Positions 26,003 to 38,480 of a stretch of 64,000 nucleotides of DNA are shown piece after piece. The DNA comes from Dermatophagoides farinae. Its lineage: Eukaryota > Arthropoda > Arachnida > Sarcoptiformes > Pyroglyphidae. The notes below the pieces were generated by a model. It did not search any database. It was not told the DNA's origin and saw only the letters and a program-made list of their open reading frames with translations. Position numbers and translations under genes: made by a program. Position 1 is the first letter of the stretch. Every line of letters starts with the position of its first letter. Location: contig NC_134679.1 in NCBI RefSeq assembly GCF_024713945.1, positions 2,981,001-3,045,000 on the forward strand, in the 5' to 3' direction.

Positions 26003-29000
26003 TCAAACCTCAATCGGATCTTCTTTTTTCTCTTTTTCATTTTTAATTTTACTATCAGATTCCAGCTCATCATTACTATCATCCATGTTACGTGAACGTT
26101 TACGATGTGATGGCAATTTTTTACTGACTTTTTCTTTCTTATCATCACATTCATAATATTGGTCTTTGTCTTCAAGATCTTCATTTTCATTGCCTTCTTC
26201 ATCCTCAAATCCTTCTTCTTCAACAATTAATTCTTCTTCATTCTCTATATATCTTTCATCGTCATATTGTTGTTTACGTTTTCTTGAATTTTTAGAAACA
26301 TTTATTTCTTTTTCATCATCATCGACTAATGATTCTTGATCACCACCTTTATTGTTAGTTGCAATCGTAGACGAGATTGTCGTCTGAGGTGATGCTGTTT
26401 CAACATCCAATTCAGATTCAATATCTACACCACTAACATCGTCATCAACGGAACATGATTCCGCTCCACTGTTTATCGAACATTCTTCTTCCTCATCATC
26501 GACATCATCATCAACATCTTCATCTTCATCATCTTCGATCATAGTTGCTTCGCTATTATTACCATCCAATGATCCATTTGATTTTTTATCCGCTGAAATT
26601 TTTTTGTCACTAAGATCCACCAACATATCTAATGCCGATGGATTGCCATTCAGTTTAGGATTCATTTTCCATGCATTTGCCAAGTTAGGTAGAAGCGGAT
26701 ATAATTTTTGCAATGTTTCCAATGTGGGATTACCTGCTGCTTTGGCCAGAACATCGTCCAGATTTTGACCACCACGATTTATAGCGGCAACAACAGCTGC
26801 AGCAGAATGTGAATTTCGAAGATGATTGTTATTGTTATTATTATTGTTCATCACTTTGCCCATAAATGAACGAATCTCTCCAAAATAACTTTCATCTAAT
26901 GGTAGATTCGGTTGCTGTTGTTGTTGCAATCGTAAAAATTCTTTAATTCGATCTGGATCAACCATAGTGGGTGGATGAGATGACTGTGATGTTTGTGATG
27001 ATAATGCCAATGTTTGTTGGTCGCTTTCATGTTTTTTCAAATGTCGATCCAGATTAGTTTGCTGTCCGAAACAACGATCACACAGGTGGCATTTGAATGG
27101 TTTCTCTTTGTTGTGAATATTACGAACATGTCGTTGTAGATTCGATGAAATTGAAAAAGATCGTTCACAATATTTACATTTGTACGGTTGTTCACCAGTA
27201 TGTGTTCGAAGATGTCGGGTAAGATTAGCTGAACGTGGAAACATTTTGCCACAGTAACGACAAGCATAACGTTCTTTACCGGAACGATGAGATGTCAATG
27301 GATTCGGTGGAACGATTTTAGTAGGCAAATGCGGATGATGGTGACCAGAGTTGAGGTATCGATGTTTTGTAGACGACTGTTGATGAATATTTGAAGACTT
27401 CCCTGCTGATGTTGATGACGCTTTTGTTGTTGTTGTTGTTGTTGTAGTATTCGTTGAAGATGAGGCCGCATTTTTCATCATCGTTGGCGATTTATTAATA
27501 GAATTTGGTGAAGATGATGAAATGGGAGTGGCAGCAGCAGTAGAAATAGTCGATGTAAAGGTGTTATTAGCTATAGCAGCACCGCTCTGTTCGGATGATT
27601 GAACCGGAAATCCATTTGAGTATCGATGCTGACTATGTGGATGATTATGATTCACAACCGGAGCTGATGTATGATTGACACCTAGAAACGCCGATAGGTT
27701 TGAACCAAGAAATGAAGACGATCCGGGTGAATGATATGATGAAGACGTTTTCGATGATGGAGATTGCTGCTGTTGATGCTTTAAAGGCGTTTTATTGCTC
27801 TGCTGTTGATCTTGAATCAACTTTTTCATCGTTTGAAAAGATTCGAGCCATGAATTTGATTGTTGTTGAGCAACTGATGTTGGATTTGATGGAATACGTG
27901 ATCCAGCTATTCCATAAGGTGACGATAATTTTGTAGTTGCTGTTATTGAAGCCAAAAATGGATTATCATTTTGATTGTTTCCGTTACCACCATTTATGGC
28001 CTGTTTATTTGCAGTGTTTGCCATCAAAAATCGATAATGTTCTAGAAGAATTTGATTCCAATCAAATTGTTGGGCATTCATTGCTTGTTGCTGTTGCTGT
28101 TGAAACATTGCAGCTGCAGCTGCTGTTGAAGGATCCATAGCAGCCGCAGCAGCAGGATTACCGTAAAGAAATGCAGTTAACGCTTGCTGTTGTTGTCGGA
28201 TAAGATGATCATTTGCCGATGATGACGATGATGGTAATGATGAAGAACCGAAATGTTGTGCAGCCATTGCAGCGGCCATTGCTTGTTGTAACATTGCGTT
28301 ATTGGATGATGCACTAGTCGTTTGTAACAATGAATCCAACCCTGTTTTATGATGATGTTTCAATGCTATCGGATTCATTGTTGGTCCAAGACCAGATGGT
28401 GAACTCAAATCGAGTGGTTTTTCATCTGGATTATTTCTTCCGTGTTTTTTACCGTTATTTTCATTGGTAGTTTGATCAAGAAAAGAATTGATCGAAAAGT
28501 TGGTCGACTTTTTTGTTTTTGCTGGTTCATCATTAAGACTATAAGTCGGAGAATCTTTACCAGTAGCATTTCGATGAAATAATTTCGATTGAATTGACTG
28601 TGCCAATGCAGCGGCTGTTCGGAAATCAAAATTCGGAGATGTAATACCACCAGATTCAGCACTAGTGTTTGTCGAACCGAATGGAAACATGTTTGAAAAT
28701 GATTCAGTGGCAGACAAGTCTTGATGATGACTAGTTGGTGAAGAACGGCGATTATGATGACGATGACTATGATTATGTTGTGATGATGGTGGACGTCCAG
28801 ACGATGTTGTCGACATTTCTTTCTCTTCTTTGTCTAAATTTATTTCTTTTGTTCTCTTATTACCGTTACTTTCTAGCTCGTTCGATTCTTGATTATCGCT
28901 TATCGATTCTTCTAAGGATTTCAATTTTAGATTGTTTTCCAATTTACTTGGTTGCTTTGGATCACCATTCAAAGAGACAATTTCTTCTTCAAAATTGTTT

Positions 29001-30422
29001 GAATCTCCAGAACGTGATGAAACTGAAGAAGAACGTGATGAAGATCTTTCTGTTTCGTCGTCGTTTTTATTATCCAATTTATTGTTAACGTTTATATCAG
29101 CGTCGTCAATGGAGTTTTTGTCATTGAATTCCTAAAATTAAAAAAAAATATGACAATATCTGTTCAAATTAAAATTGACTTACCTGTTTGTCTGAAAGTT
29201 TATTCTCAACCTGATCATTGAGAAATGTTTGTTGTAACAATAAAGGATTAAGTAGATGGCTAAAAAGTGGATTGGCAGCAGCGGCAGCAGCGGCTAGAGC
29301 AAATGTTTGATTCTGTAGATTTAATGGCGAATTCTGAAATAATTGCAACAAATTTGAATCAATGTTATCATCGGTAAGTTGTGGTGAATCGGTACTGTTC
29401 GGAAAGAGAGAAGAAGTAGTCAACAAACTGTTTGAGATGCCAGATTTTTGTTGCTGATTTGCTTGGGTAGATTTTTTTCGAAAATAATCTTCACAGCTAT
29501 TTCTTGATGCCGTCGAAGTTGTTGGAGAAATTAAAACACCGGTTGCTGTCTTGGAATTCGGAGTTGAAGCGGAATTGGAAGCAGAATCGTTACAAAATCG
29601 TTTGTGTTTTGTCAATGCAGTTACAGTTGAAAATGATTGCGAACAGCGATCACAACGAATTTGTAATCGGCAGTTAGCATGCATTCGTTTGTGGCGACAA
29701 AGATTCGAAAATTGAGTGTAAGCTTTCGAGCACACTTCACAACGAAATGGTTTCACTGATGAATGTATATGAGTGTGTTGTTTTAACCCGGAACTGGTAG
29801 CAAATGTTTTACCACATTCAGGACATGCATGAGCTCGAGCACCTAAATGTTGACTACGAACGTGTCTTTGTAAATTAGATTGATCAGTAAAAGATTTACG
29901 GCAAGCTTCACACGAATAACGACGATTATGATCATGGGATGCTTGATGTCTAATCAAATTTGAACGCCAATGAAATATTTTTGTACATTGATCACAACGA
30001 TATTCACGGTTTTCGCCCTCATTAGGGTCTAGCAATGAATTTCGTGAATCATCATAACGGCCATTTGAATCATTCGATTCTTCATCATTTGGTGGTTGTT
30101 CATCATTTTCACCATCATAATAATCATCATCCTCATCAGCAAAATGTTCGGAATGTGATTTGCAGCGTTTGTTATTAAGTGATGAATCTTCGTTTTTCAA
30201 TTCGTTTTGATCTATTTCGTCATTGGATTTTCTTTCAATATCACCATTATTGTCAACGAGTTTTGATTCCACATCGGAGCTATTTGTTTGAGAAAATAAA
30301 AAAGAAGATTGATCAGAATTTCGTGGTAAATTAAAAATATCAGTTAAATATCTGGCAGCTAATTCGCATTCAGATTGGCTATTAGCTGGTTGATTTTCTT
30401 TAGACATTTTTTCATCGGTCAT
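26003..30422 (-). CDS. PRDM3/PRDM16 (EVI1/hamlet) zinc-finger transcription factor, zinc-finger exons
   Basis: Two exons, 30422-29184 and 29131-26003, are separated by a 52-bp GT-AG intron in phase 0; from ATG 30422 they encode about 1455 residues. Members of this family are nuclear DNA-binding regulators of cell fate. The first exon has five C2H2 fingers (about residues 140-280) that include [31 protein letters not shown] and [10 protein letters not shown], hallmark sequences of the EVI1 N-terminal cluster. The second exon has a PLDLS CtBP-recruiting motif (about residue 650), alanine- and glutamine-rich tracts, then three fingers (about 1030-1115, [48 protein letters not shown]) nearly invariant in the family, an acidic block and a basic tail. 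A TGA lies in frame shortly before ATG 30422. The segment can therefore start there, or be entered by splicing at the AG ending about 30434. PR-domain exons lie about 30 kb upstream. Confidence 0.9.
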
Positions 30423-30440
30423 GACAAAATTTTCTTTCAA

Positions 30441-33400
30441 TCAGTTTGAATTAAATTGTGAAATTTTAGACGAAAAAAAAGCGGATAATTATATTCACAA
30501 ATTCAACAATATTTGAATGCAAATGATAAAATGACTTGCAAAAAAAAAGAAACAAATCTAACAATAACAATAAGAATCGAACTGTTATAATTGTTTTAAA
30601 CATCGATCGTCGTCATCATTTCGAACAGACGAAAAGTTCTAATTTCTTTGTAAAAAAAATATGGGTATCTTTACCAATCATCTGTTATTATTAATAGAAA
30701 ATTTAATGGATATATTTTTATTTGCCGATAAAAGGAAGTTTCGTAACACAAAAATCACAACAAATAAATATTAAAAAAAAATCATTATAAATTTACACAA
30801 ACTTGAAGCAGATACTTGTGTCCACTTGTCTTTTTTTTCAGATAAGTAATTGCTCCAATTTCTCTCTCTCTCTCTTTCTTTCTCATCAATTAAATTATCT
30901 TTAAGGTAAAAACAAAAACAACAACAACAAAAAAAACTTTCTCTTTCAAACAAAAAAAAAATAAGCTCACAAATTTCTTAAAATTCAGTTACCATGATTG
31001 AAGAACAACATAGTGGTGGCATGTATGGTGTTAATCTTTTAAAATTTATAATAAGATTATTATTATTATAACCGAATGAACTGTATAGTTGATGATTAAT
31101 CCTTTTTATCATTGTCAGACTATGACTTTATGTTTAAAAAATTTTATCGGATGTTTTTTTAAAATAATTTGCAACTATCCTACTCACAATAATTGTGATA
31201 TATTTACACATCCAAAAGAAATGGATTGATTATTTTTCGGTGATGAAAATGTGAAGATATATGAAGAAAAACAGATAATTTATGAATATTATGTTGATGT
31301 ACATCATCATAATTTGATGAAGATCATCTTCATGTTAATAAATATCATTTATCTATCGGGCAAAAAAAAACAGTCACAATTTTCAATGAAAATAAACATC
31401 ATGATGATGATTAACATTAAATTTTATTTTGGCTTTGATTTTAAAACATTCACATTCTATTCATTGTTAATCCTAATCGAATCACAATGATCATTATGAT
31501 TATATTAATGGACAAAATAACTCGTTTCATCGTTCAAATTCAAAATATGTTTTGATGAACATCTTTATATTTTTGTTTCATTTATTAAGATGTATGTTAG
31601 TTAATTAGATCTTTTTTTTCGTCGGCATAGAAAAAAAGGCGATAAACATCGATTCATTAATTTGTGAAACTATAATAAAATGTTTATAATAATGATCATT
31701 ATTGTTATGATTATGGATGATGATGATGATGATGAACGCGTTGACGGCCGCTGCATCATTGTTATAATTACTAAATGATGCGAAACAAAACACGAATCAA
31801 CCAACAAAAAGGCGAGGTGTTAATAAATCGTATAATAATGTAATAATCAACAAAAATGAGACGTTGTCTTTCCATCATCATTCAAAACGATGGACAATTG
31901 TATATGATGTTCAAATTCGAACGGAATGATGGATTAATCGAAAATAAACGTACAACAACATCCGATGAAGATAATGAAAGCGAAATAAAAATCATAAACT
32001 CATTCTATCAAACAGGTGATGATACTTGCTCACTAATCGGAAAAATAGATGAGCAACGAAAAAAAAAACATTAAACGGAGACTTTACAAGTGAAGCGAAC
32101 ACGCATACATTTCCATATTTTTCACCATTTTCAACATCCAATTCGCGATCCGAAAGGATGATAATTTTTCAACACCTATGTGAATATGAATGAAAAAAAA
32201 ACTTTGACAACAAGACGATTATAATGATGAGCCGGGTGCTTGTAACCACGAAAAGATGTTTCGCAGGCGACCATCATCATCATTTATAATATTCACACAT
32301 GATGATTAACATTATGAAATTTTTTTTCAACTCTCAAATTGTATATCGTCCTCAGTTTGTTCATTCTTTTGATGATTTCCTTTTTGCTCTTAATTCTTTA
32401 AACTTATTTATCTTTCAAATAGCTTTTGTTTTTAATTTTGTTCAACAACAAAAAAATAAAAGTAATGATCTGATCCGATTGATCGATTCGATTTATTATT
32501 ATGATGATGTTTTCAATCGTAGGGGACATTGAACTAGAAATCGAAAGGGGACAAAACAAAAATTAGGTCATCCAAAAATGTTCAAATGAGAATGAAGTTC
32601 CAATAAGTTCCATGAAGTTAAATATGTTTATATTTACTTGAAATTATTTTTTCCTTAATTTTATCCTATAAATTTATTGATTGTAATTAATCAGAAAAAA
32701 ATTATTCCAATTTTTTATCTTTGGTAATAGGTAATAAACCTGTGGCATTTTGCAATGAACATTATTATTATTATTATTGATTGTTGTATTTCATTCCACT
32801 CCTTTTATTTCTCTTTAAAAATATGATTTCAAATTTTTGTTTTCAATTCTACCAAAAGAGTTGAATCATATATTCTGATTGCTGAAATGAAAATTAGAAC
32901 AAACATACACTAATGAAATTAAATGAATGAATGTGTATGGTAAATGATGAGAAAAAAAGAAATATGGAGGTTGAATCCCAAATCAATCAATGTGTCAACG
33001 TGGCCATTCACCACCACACTAATGTCCATTTGTATATGTATGTGTGTGTGTGTGAATTTCGTAGTTGTATCCATTTATTTATTTCATTTTGGATATCCAT
33101 GTAGAATCTATCTTTCCATATGAATGAATATAATTTATTTTTGAATAAAAAATGTCAAAAACAATAAAAAAAAATTTGTAAACAAACTTGAATGAAATAT
33201 TTATATGCCATATTTTGATTTTAAACAGCACATTTGTACATATAATTTGTTGTTTATTATATATCAATTTTTTATTGTTGTTTTTTTTGTAATTATTTTC
33301 AACGATGATGATAAGGAAGATTTTCAATATTTACTGGATGGAAGTACTCATTTGTATACAAAATGCTTATCATCATTTATTATTACCGATACATTAATCC

Positions 33401-34784
33401 TATACAATCTAATTCATGTGGAATGATCAGGTTATCTTTTTGTTGTTGTTGTTGTTGTTGTTGTTTATTTTCCTAACATTTTCATCATCATGTTCCATCA
33501 ATTTTTGTCTGATCTGATGATGAAAAGAGGAAAAAAAAAGATTTCGATTAATCCTGTATTATTTTTTTTTTTTGAATAATCCTAAAATGGATTCGAAAAC
33601 AAGATCAATATCTTTTAGATATATAATGAGAAATTTTTTGTTTTTTTTTTCTCAATTCACATACTGAAGTAGGAGAAAAATATTTCAGTTAATCGATTAA
33701 ATGATAAATTTGATTGGATAAAATCATCATTTTGTGATGGTCATCATATTCTCAAAGATGGAAGCGTTTCGATCATTTTCATTTAATGATTCGCCAATAT
33801 ATATTTTAAAAATTCGAGTTTCATTATTGTTGTCAATTTCAAAAACCACGAAATAGAAAACAAAAGAAAAATCAATCGAGCAATGATCATGAATTGGAAT
33901 GATGATTCAATACAAAACAAAAAAAAAATGGTGTGAATTAATGAAAGATTATCGAGCCACCTATAGAGTATGTGTGTGAATGATACAGATCATCATGATC
34001 ATGAATGTGAATACAACAAAGAAAATGATCATGATGACTTTATTGGCAATGATGGACAATGATGATGATGATGATGATTATTATCATCATCAATAACAGC
34101 AAAAGAAATTGAAATCATTTTCATCACGCCTTTTTTTTCTCGGACACGTCGTACAGATTCATTCTCAGATGATGCATCGTTACTACTATCGTTGTTTTGA
34201 AACATTCAGTTTCAAATAACCAGATCCATCATTATTCATCATCATCGATATATGTTTTTCACTTCATTGCTCTTCATTTTTCACATTCAAAAAAAAAAAA
34301 AAAAATATTATGAATGACAATAATACAATTCGAATAGGATTTTTTTTCCAACATTCATTCATTCACTTTTGGATCGATGAAGATAATTTTTCTTCATCTT
34401 TTTTTTTCTTTCTTTTCTGTACGAATACAACACAAACACACGGACACATTCAAATGTGAATATATACAAACCGTATCATCATCTAGTCAGGCTGTCAGTC
34501 AATATAAAAAGTCTTAACAGTGAAAAAAAAACTGGACTTAATGTAGACAATAACAACAACAACAACAACAAATAATAATATTTTTTTCACTTTCTTCAAA
34601 ATCCAAAACGATAATGACAGCGGACATTTAAAAGTCGTAAAAAAAGTGAATGAAAGCAACAAAAAAAAAAATAAAATAAGAAGTGAGAAAATGTATGTTA
34701 TATTTTGGGCGTCATCATCATGATCATCACCATCATTATTCAGTGTGCATGCATGTGTGTTTTTCTGTTTCAATTGAATTCAAT
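30441..34784. other. Presumed PRDM intron, proximal part
   Basis: No coding segment is supported in 4.3 kb. The sequence is low-complexity with repeated CAT/ATG arrays (for example 31719-31733 and 34058-34077), CT runs (30863-30881) and many homopolymers. If the short PRDM form is used, its promoter would lie just right of 30422; no convincing core motif is visible. Confidence 0.5.
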
Positions 34785-35209
34785 GAACGAGTTGCAATCA
34801 TGAAAATATGAATTCTAACAACAACAACAACAACAACAACAATAATAATTGATAAATATAAAAAAACGCGCGATCTTGATTGCTCGTCTTTTTTTTGTCG
34901 ATTTGAACAATAAATAATTGTGATGAATGAATGATGATGGTGATAATTCTAACTAAAGTAGCCAAAACAATTTAATAATAATAATAATAATGGTAATGAA
35001 AATAATATGACGATTATAAAGGTTTTTTTTATTGAAAAAAAAATTTCATCCTCTTATAGAATTAGTTTGTGTATAGATCATCATCGTGACAATCATCATC
35101 ATTTCTATAATAAAAAAAAAATTGTGGTTGACCGCGAAAATTGAATGAAAAAAAAAATGTCATCCCTGTTTTGTCTTCATGAGAATTGAATTGTTATAAA
35201 CAAACAAAC
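34785..35209. repeat. Left copy of a ~425-bp direct repeat flanking the insertion
   Basis: The stretch beginning GAACGAGTTGCAATCATG and ending ATAAACAAACAAAC recurs at 38481-38904 in the same orientation. The copies differ mainly in microsatellite lengths (the CAA/AAT array and the CAT run) and a few substitutions. They bracket 35210-38480 exactly. The content is ordinary host-like AT-rich DNA, not an LTR. Confidence 0.95.
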
Positions 35210-35374
35210 TGTTGAATAATTGAACACAGCACAATTGGGTAAACAATGAACAGAGTAAAATGACTGAAACAACAACGACTTGACTTATTTTAATTCTAAA
35301 CTCAAACTCATATACACCACCAACAATCAATAATTACATTAAACATTTTCTATTCAACAATCATATTTACAACA
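35210..35374 (-). mobile_element. Ty1/copia 3' LTR (165 bp)
   Basis: On the minus strand it begins TGTTGTAAATATG and ends CAATTATTCAACA, the TGTTG...CAACA ends typical of copia LTRs. A polypurine tract lies directly upstream of it. Only this LTR is present; no second copy is seen at the other end of the insert. Its outer end abuts the left host repeat. Confidence 0.8.
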
Positions 35375-35383
35375 CTCCCCCTG
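35375..35383 (-). other. Polypurine tract of the copia element
   Basis: Minus-strand CAGGGGGAG sits immediately before the LTR start TGTTG, the expected priming position for plus-strand synthesis. Confidence 0.75.
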
Positions 35384-35409
35384 TTGAATAGAAAAGATAA
35401 ATGACAAAA

Positions 35410-36363
35410 TCATTTGATAAATTCGACGTCCATTTTCTTTTTCCATTTATTTCTGTTCTCTGGATTATCTGCTATCTTGAATGCACCAGCTGCTAGACAG
35501 AAAGAACGCAACACTTCCAAACGTTTTTCACATGCTGTATAATTTAGGTTTCCCGACTTGAGCGGTACATCCGGTTTTGTTGATGTTGATGCAGTTTCAC
35601 AACCATTGTCTTCACTACTTAGATTTTCACCATCTTCATTTGATTTTTCATCTATATTGATAATTGCGCCTTTATTCGTTTCTTTTCCAATATTCTTCGA
35701 ATGACATTTCGATGTTTCGTCAAACACAACTGATGATGACAATTTAATACAATGACGTTTTGGACAATACACTCGATATATATTTGACCCGTTATATCCG
35801 ACCATAAAAACAGATTCGGACTTCGATGAAAATTTGTCACCATGCTTAGAGATCCAGCTCTCTCCTTGAAACACATGAAGATTTGAAACATCAACAGATT
35901 TACCGTATGGCACAATATTCTTTGAGTTTAAATTACGATTCACCGCATAAACAACATGATTTAGAGCTTCGTCCCATAAATACTGAGGTAAACCACTATT
36001 GTTGAGAATCGCCACTGCACGTTCAGAAATTGTTCGAATGAATCGTTCGGCTTTTCCATTATACTGAGGAACACCAACCACACCTAATTCATGTATAATT
36101 CCACGATCACGGAAATATGATTGAACATTCTTCGATGTGAATTCAGATCCATTGTCCGAACGAACAACCAACACGTCTTTTCCAGTATCAACTTTGATTT
36201 CATTGACAAACAACTTCAGCTTATCAAGAACTTCACTTCTAGTTTTCATGAAGCCAATTTTCATATACAAGATGATGAATCATCAACAGCCAGTAGATAA
36301 TATTGATTGCCATGAATCGAAGGTTTTGGTGAAAATAGTAAGGAGTGACGACATCAATGAATG
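35410..36363 (-). pseudogene. Ty1/copia integrase fragment, frameshifted and truncated
   Basis: The 286-codon minus frame (36270-35410) carries the last part of a copia integrase core. RSDNGSEFTSKNV supplies the second catalytic Asp, and 35 residues later PQYNGKAERFIRTISERAV supplies the Glu (D-x35-E), followed by SGLPQYLWDEALN. It then runs into the linker that normally leads to reverse transcriptase and stops at 35410, next to the polypurine tract, so reverse transcriptase and RNase H are absent. Just upstream the same domain continues in another frame (YYLLAVDDSS, about 36310-36270), so a one-base shift separates the pieces. Family resemblance is lost by about 36360. The element cannot make a functional product. 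Confidence 0.85.
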
Positions 36364-36769
36364 GACCCCGTGAGAGGGCGATCGAGATAATGAAAAAAGC
36401 AGCGTGGTGTGATCACAGAGCCGCAGTTGGTTTTTTGAGCAGAGACGACGAGGAAGAAACAGAAAGACGACGACCGACGATCAGACGAACATTGATTTTT
36501 TTATTATATTCATTTTTGTTAATATCGACCCCACATTTCATGTTATTTTAATTTCATGTGTCTTCAAATTTTCGAATTGAATAAAACTTAAACTATTTGT
36601 ATCAGTTTCATGTAACCTCCAATGTCAACATACAATTTCATTCCAGGAGCAATATTTTCATTGACAGAAGCAACTGGTTTGTGACTAACATCCGTCATTA
36701 TTTCTTTTTTAAAAAATTGATTTTTGGTTATTGCTTATTGCTTTTAGTTCATTTTGATTATGCACTTTA
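36364..36769. other. Unassigned junction segment between copia fragment and virus-like ORF
   Basis: About 400 bp resembling neither the copia pol above nor the host repeat. It includes a relatively GC-rich part (36365-36490) and an AATAAA near 36580. On the minus strand there is a 35-codon frame starting ATGACGGATGTTAGTC at about 36697. Its origin is unknown. It may be non-coding or antisense viral sequence, or part of another retroelement, joined during formation of the insert. Confidence 0.4.
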
Positions 36770-38374
36770 ATGTCTAGTGACGATAAAAATTTTCAACGTC
36801 CATACGCTACAAGATCAACAGGTCCTGCTCCGAATCCGATAATACACGAACAAAAACAAAGACAAAAGAAATCGAAGAAAAAAGTTGAAGTTCCATTGAT
36901 AACATTCTCCGGAGACGAAATGGCTAATAACGACACAGAAAATACTACCCCAGTGGTCAGTCAACACATTACATTGCGTTCACCGTCATCGATTTCTCTA
37001 CCAAAAGATGAAACTGTTCCTATCGATCATGTTATGGCTGATAAACAAGTTGGGAACGTAGAAGTTTTCAACAATCAGGGTTTTGCAACTTATAGTGAAA
37101 CTATCCCGTTTGCTAAGGCTGATTGTATTGATTCTACTGATGTGTTCACCAATTTGGTACGTGGAAAATTGGCTTTGCCTTTCCCGGCGTTCCCCGTCGA
37201 CACTACGCGAACCAACATGAATAATCACGAATTTTATATATGGTTCTGTCAAGCTTCTGGTATGGGTTACATCCTGGATCGTTTAACCTTATCTGCCGAA
37301 AAAGTTTCATCCGAAAATGCTATGAGATATGGCATTGGTACCTTGGTTACTTACAAAGTTAGTGGAGTAACTGTGTATCCAATGTCCGTGATTGACAAAG
37401 TTACATATGCTGTTTTGAAGGCAGCATATCCTGCATCAGTAATGACAGAAAACTTGTGGACATCACATAATAAGAGTCAAAAATTCTCTTATTTAGGTAC
37501 TATCTTCAATTATACCTTTATGACACGAACTTCAATGACTGTTAGTCAGTTGATTTCTTATTCATATGCAAAATTCTGCTTTGCCATGATCGGCAAGGAG
37601 CCATCAACATCCACTTGCAATTTGATCAAAGCCCTTACTGGTGCTAAGGCTGAATTCTATTTTACGCCTGTTGAAATTAATGTATGGGATGATATGACTT
37701 GCATCTCTACCGAAAAGAAACAAGAGCTATTGAAGTCCATGTTTCGAAGACCCAATGATCTAACGGAACTCTTGGAGATCCTGTATAATCGGTTTAAAAC
37801 ATACGGATTAACATCAATGGTGACAATAACCGAAGCAATCGACAAGTTTCCCACTTTTCCATGGCAATCAATCGCTTCCGAGTGGTATCACTACGAAATG
37901 GAAAAATACATGGCAGCCGCGGACGCTGTTACTGCTCTCGAGTTTCCTGCATTGCATAAAGATGTATTGACATCGCATTCTGTCATGGGGTATCGGAACT
38001 TAGCCTGTTTTTGCGCAAAAGTGCTCGAATTCAGTGGTGTGAACAATACCCTCCGCAATCATGAAGGGCTGAAACGCGTTAGATTGCCCGATGATCGTGT
38101 CCAATATATAAAAGGACTTGTGGCATCTCCCATCGTATCCCGAACTCAGGGCTTTTCTCAATCAACATACGATCGTTTGAAGAAGTATTCAATGAAATTG
38201 TGTGGGACCAACTTTGATCCAAATATTGCTGCCACTCGCCAGGCCGCCATAGAAGCAAAAGCCCGTGAGCGTGATGAATTAGAAAAAGCACGAATGCAGC
38301 AAATGTTCCAACAATTCCAGCATCAAGCAGGATCGAGTGCCACTGAACCATCCACTTCACGTGCACAAGGTTAA
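36770..38374 (+). CDS. Intact intronless 534-codon ORF, candidate endogenised RNA-virus nucleoprotein
   Basis: A single uninterrupted frame from ATG 36770 to TAA, with higher GC and more even codon use than the host genes around it, no introns and no microsatellites. The first ~70 residues are polar and basic (KQRQKKSKKK near residue 30). The middle is a mostly helical-looking globular part with an SMVTITEAIDKFPTFPW region about two thirds along and a GYRNLACFCAKVLEF segment after it. The last ~50 residues are a charged, Gln-rich tail. There is no zinc knuckle, protease or polymerase motif, so it is not a normal gag-pol. The layout resembles nucleoproteins of negative-strand RNA viruses; a chuvirus-like source is my first guess, from general resemblance only. 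Alternatives are a domesticated retroelement gag or an unknown gene. Being wedged against a copia fragment fits capture of viral RNA by retroelement reverse transcriptase. The intact frame implies recent arrival or selection. Confidence 0.55.
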   Translation: MSSDDKNFQRPYATRSTGPAPNPIIHEQKQRQKKSKKKVEVPLITFSGDEMANNDTENTTPVVSQHITLRSPSSISLPKDETVPIDHVMADKQVGNVEVFNNQGFATYSETIPFAKADCIDSTDVFTNLVRGKLALPFPAFPVDTTRTNMNNHEFYIWFCQASGMGYILDRLTLSAEKVSSENAMRYGIGTLVTYKVSGVTVYPMSVIDKVTYAVLKAAYPASVMTENLWTSHNKSQKFSYLGTIFNYTFMTRTSMTVSQLISYSYAKFCFAMIGKEPSTSTCNLIKALTGAKAEFYFTPVEINVWDDMTCISTEKKQELLKSMFRRPNDLTELLEILYNRFKTYGLTSMVTITEAIDKFPTFPWQSIASEWYHYEMEKYMAAADAVTALEFPALHKDVLTSHSVMGYRNLACFCAKVLEFSGVNNTLRNHEGLKRVRLPDDRVQYIKGLVASPIVSRTQGFSQSTYDRLKKYSMKLCGTNFDPNIAATRQAAIEAKARERDELEKARMQQMFQQFQHQAGSSATEPSTSRAQG

Positions 38375-38480
38375 ACAACCTTTTTTTTGATTTCTTTTCC
38401 ACATTTTTCATGATACATTTTTACTCCCTTTGAAATTTAATTTTTCTAAAATTTTGACAATGTCAACCGGACTTTCACAC
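38375..38480. other. 3' flank of the virus-like ORF up to the host repeat
   Basis: A T-rich trailer (T8 soon after the stop) ending TCAACCGGACTTTCACAC, after which the second host repeat copy starts. There is no poly-A tail, which argues against simple retrotransposition of a polyadenylated mRNA. Confidence 0.5.

Noticed and set aside
36998..38411. Antisense ORFs opposite the virus-like gene (84, 65 and 110 codons)
   Set aside because: They are shadows of the long sense frame, with no recognisable motif or splice sites.
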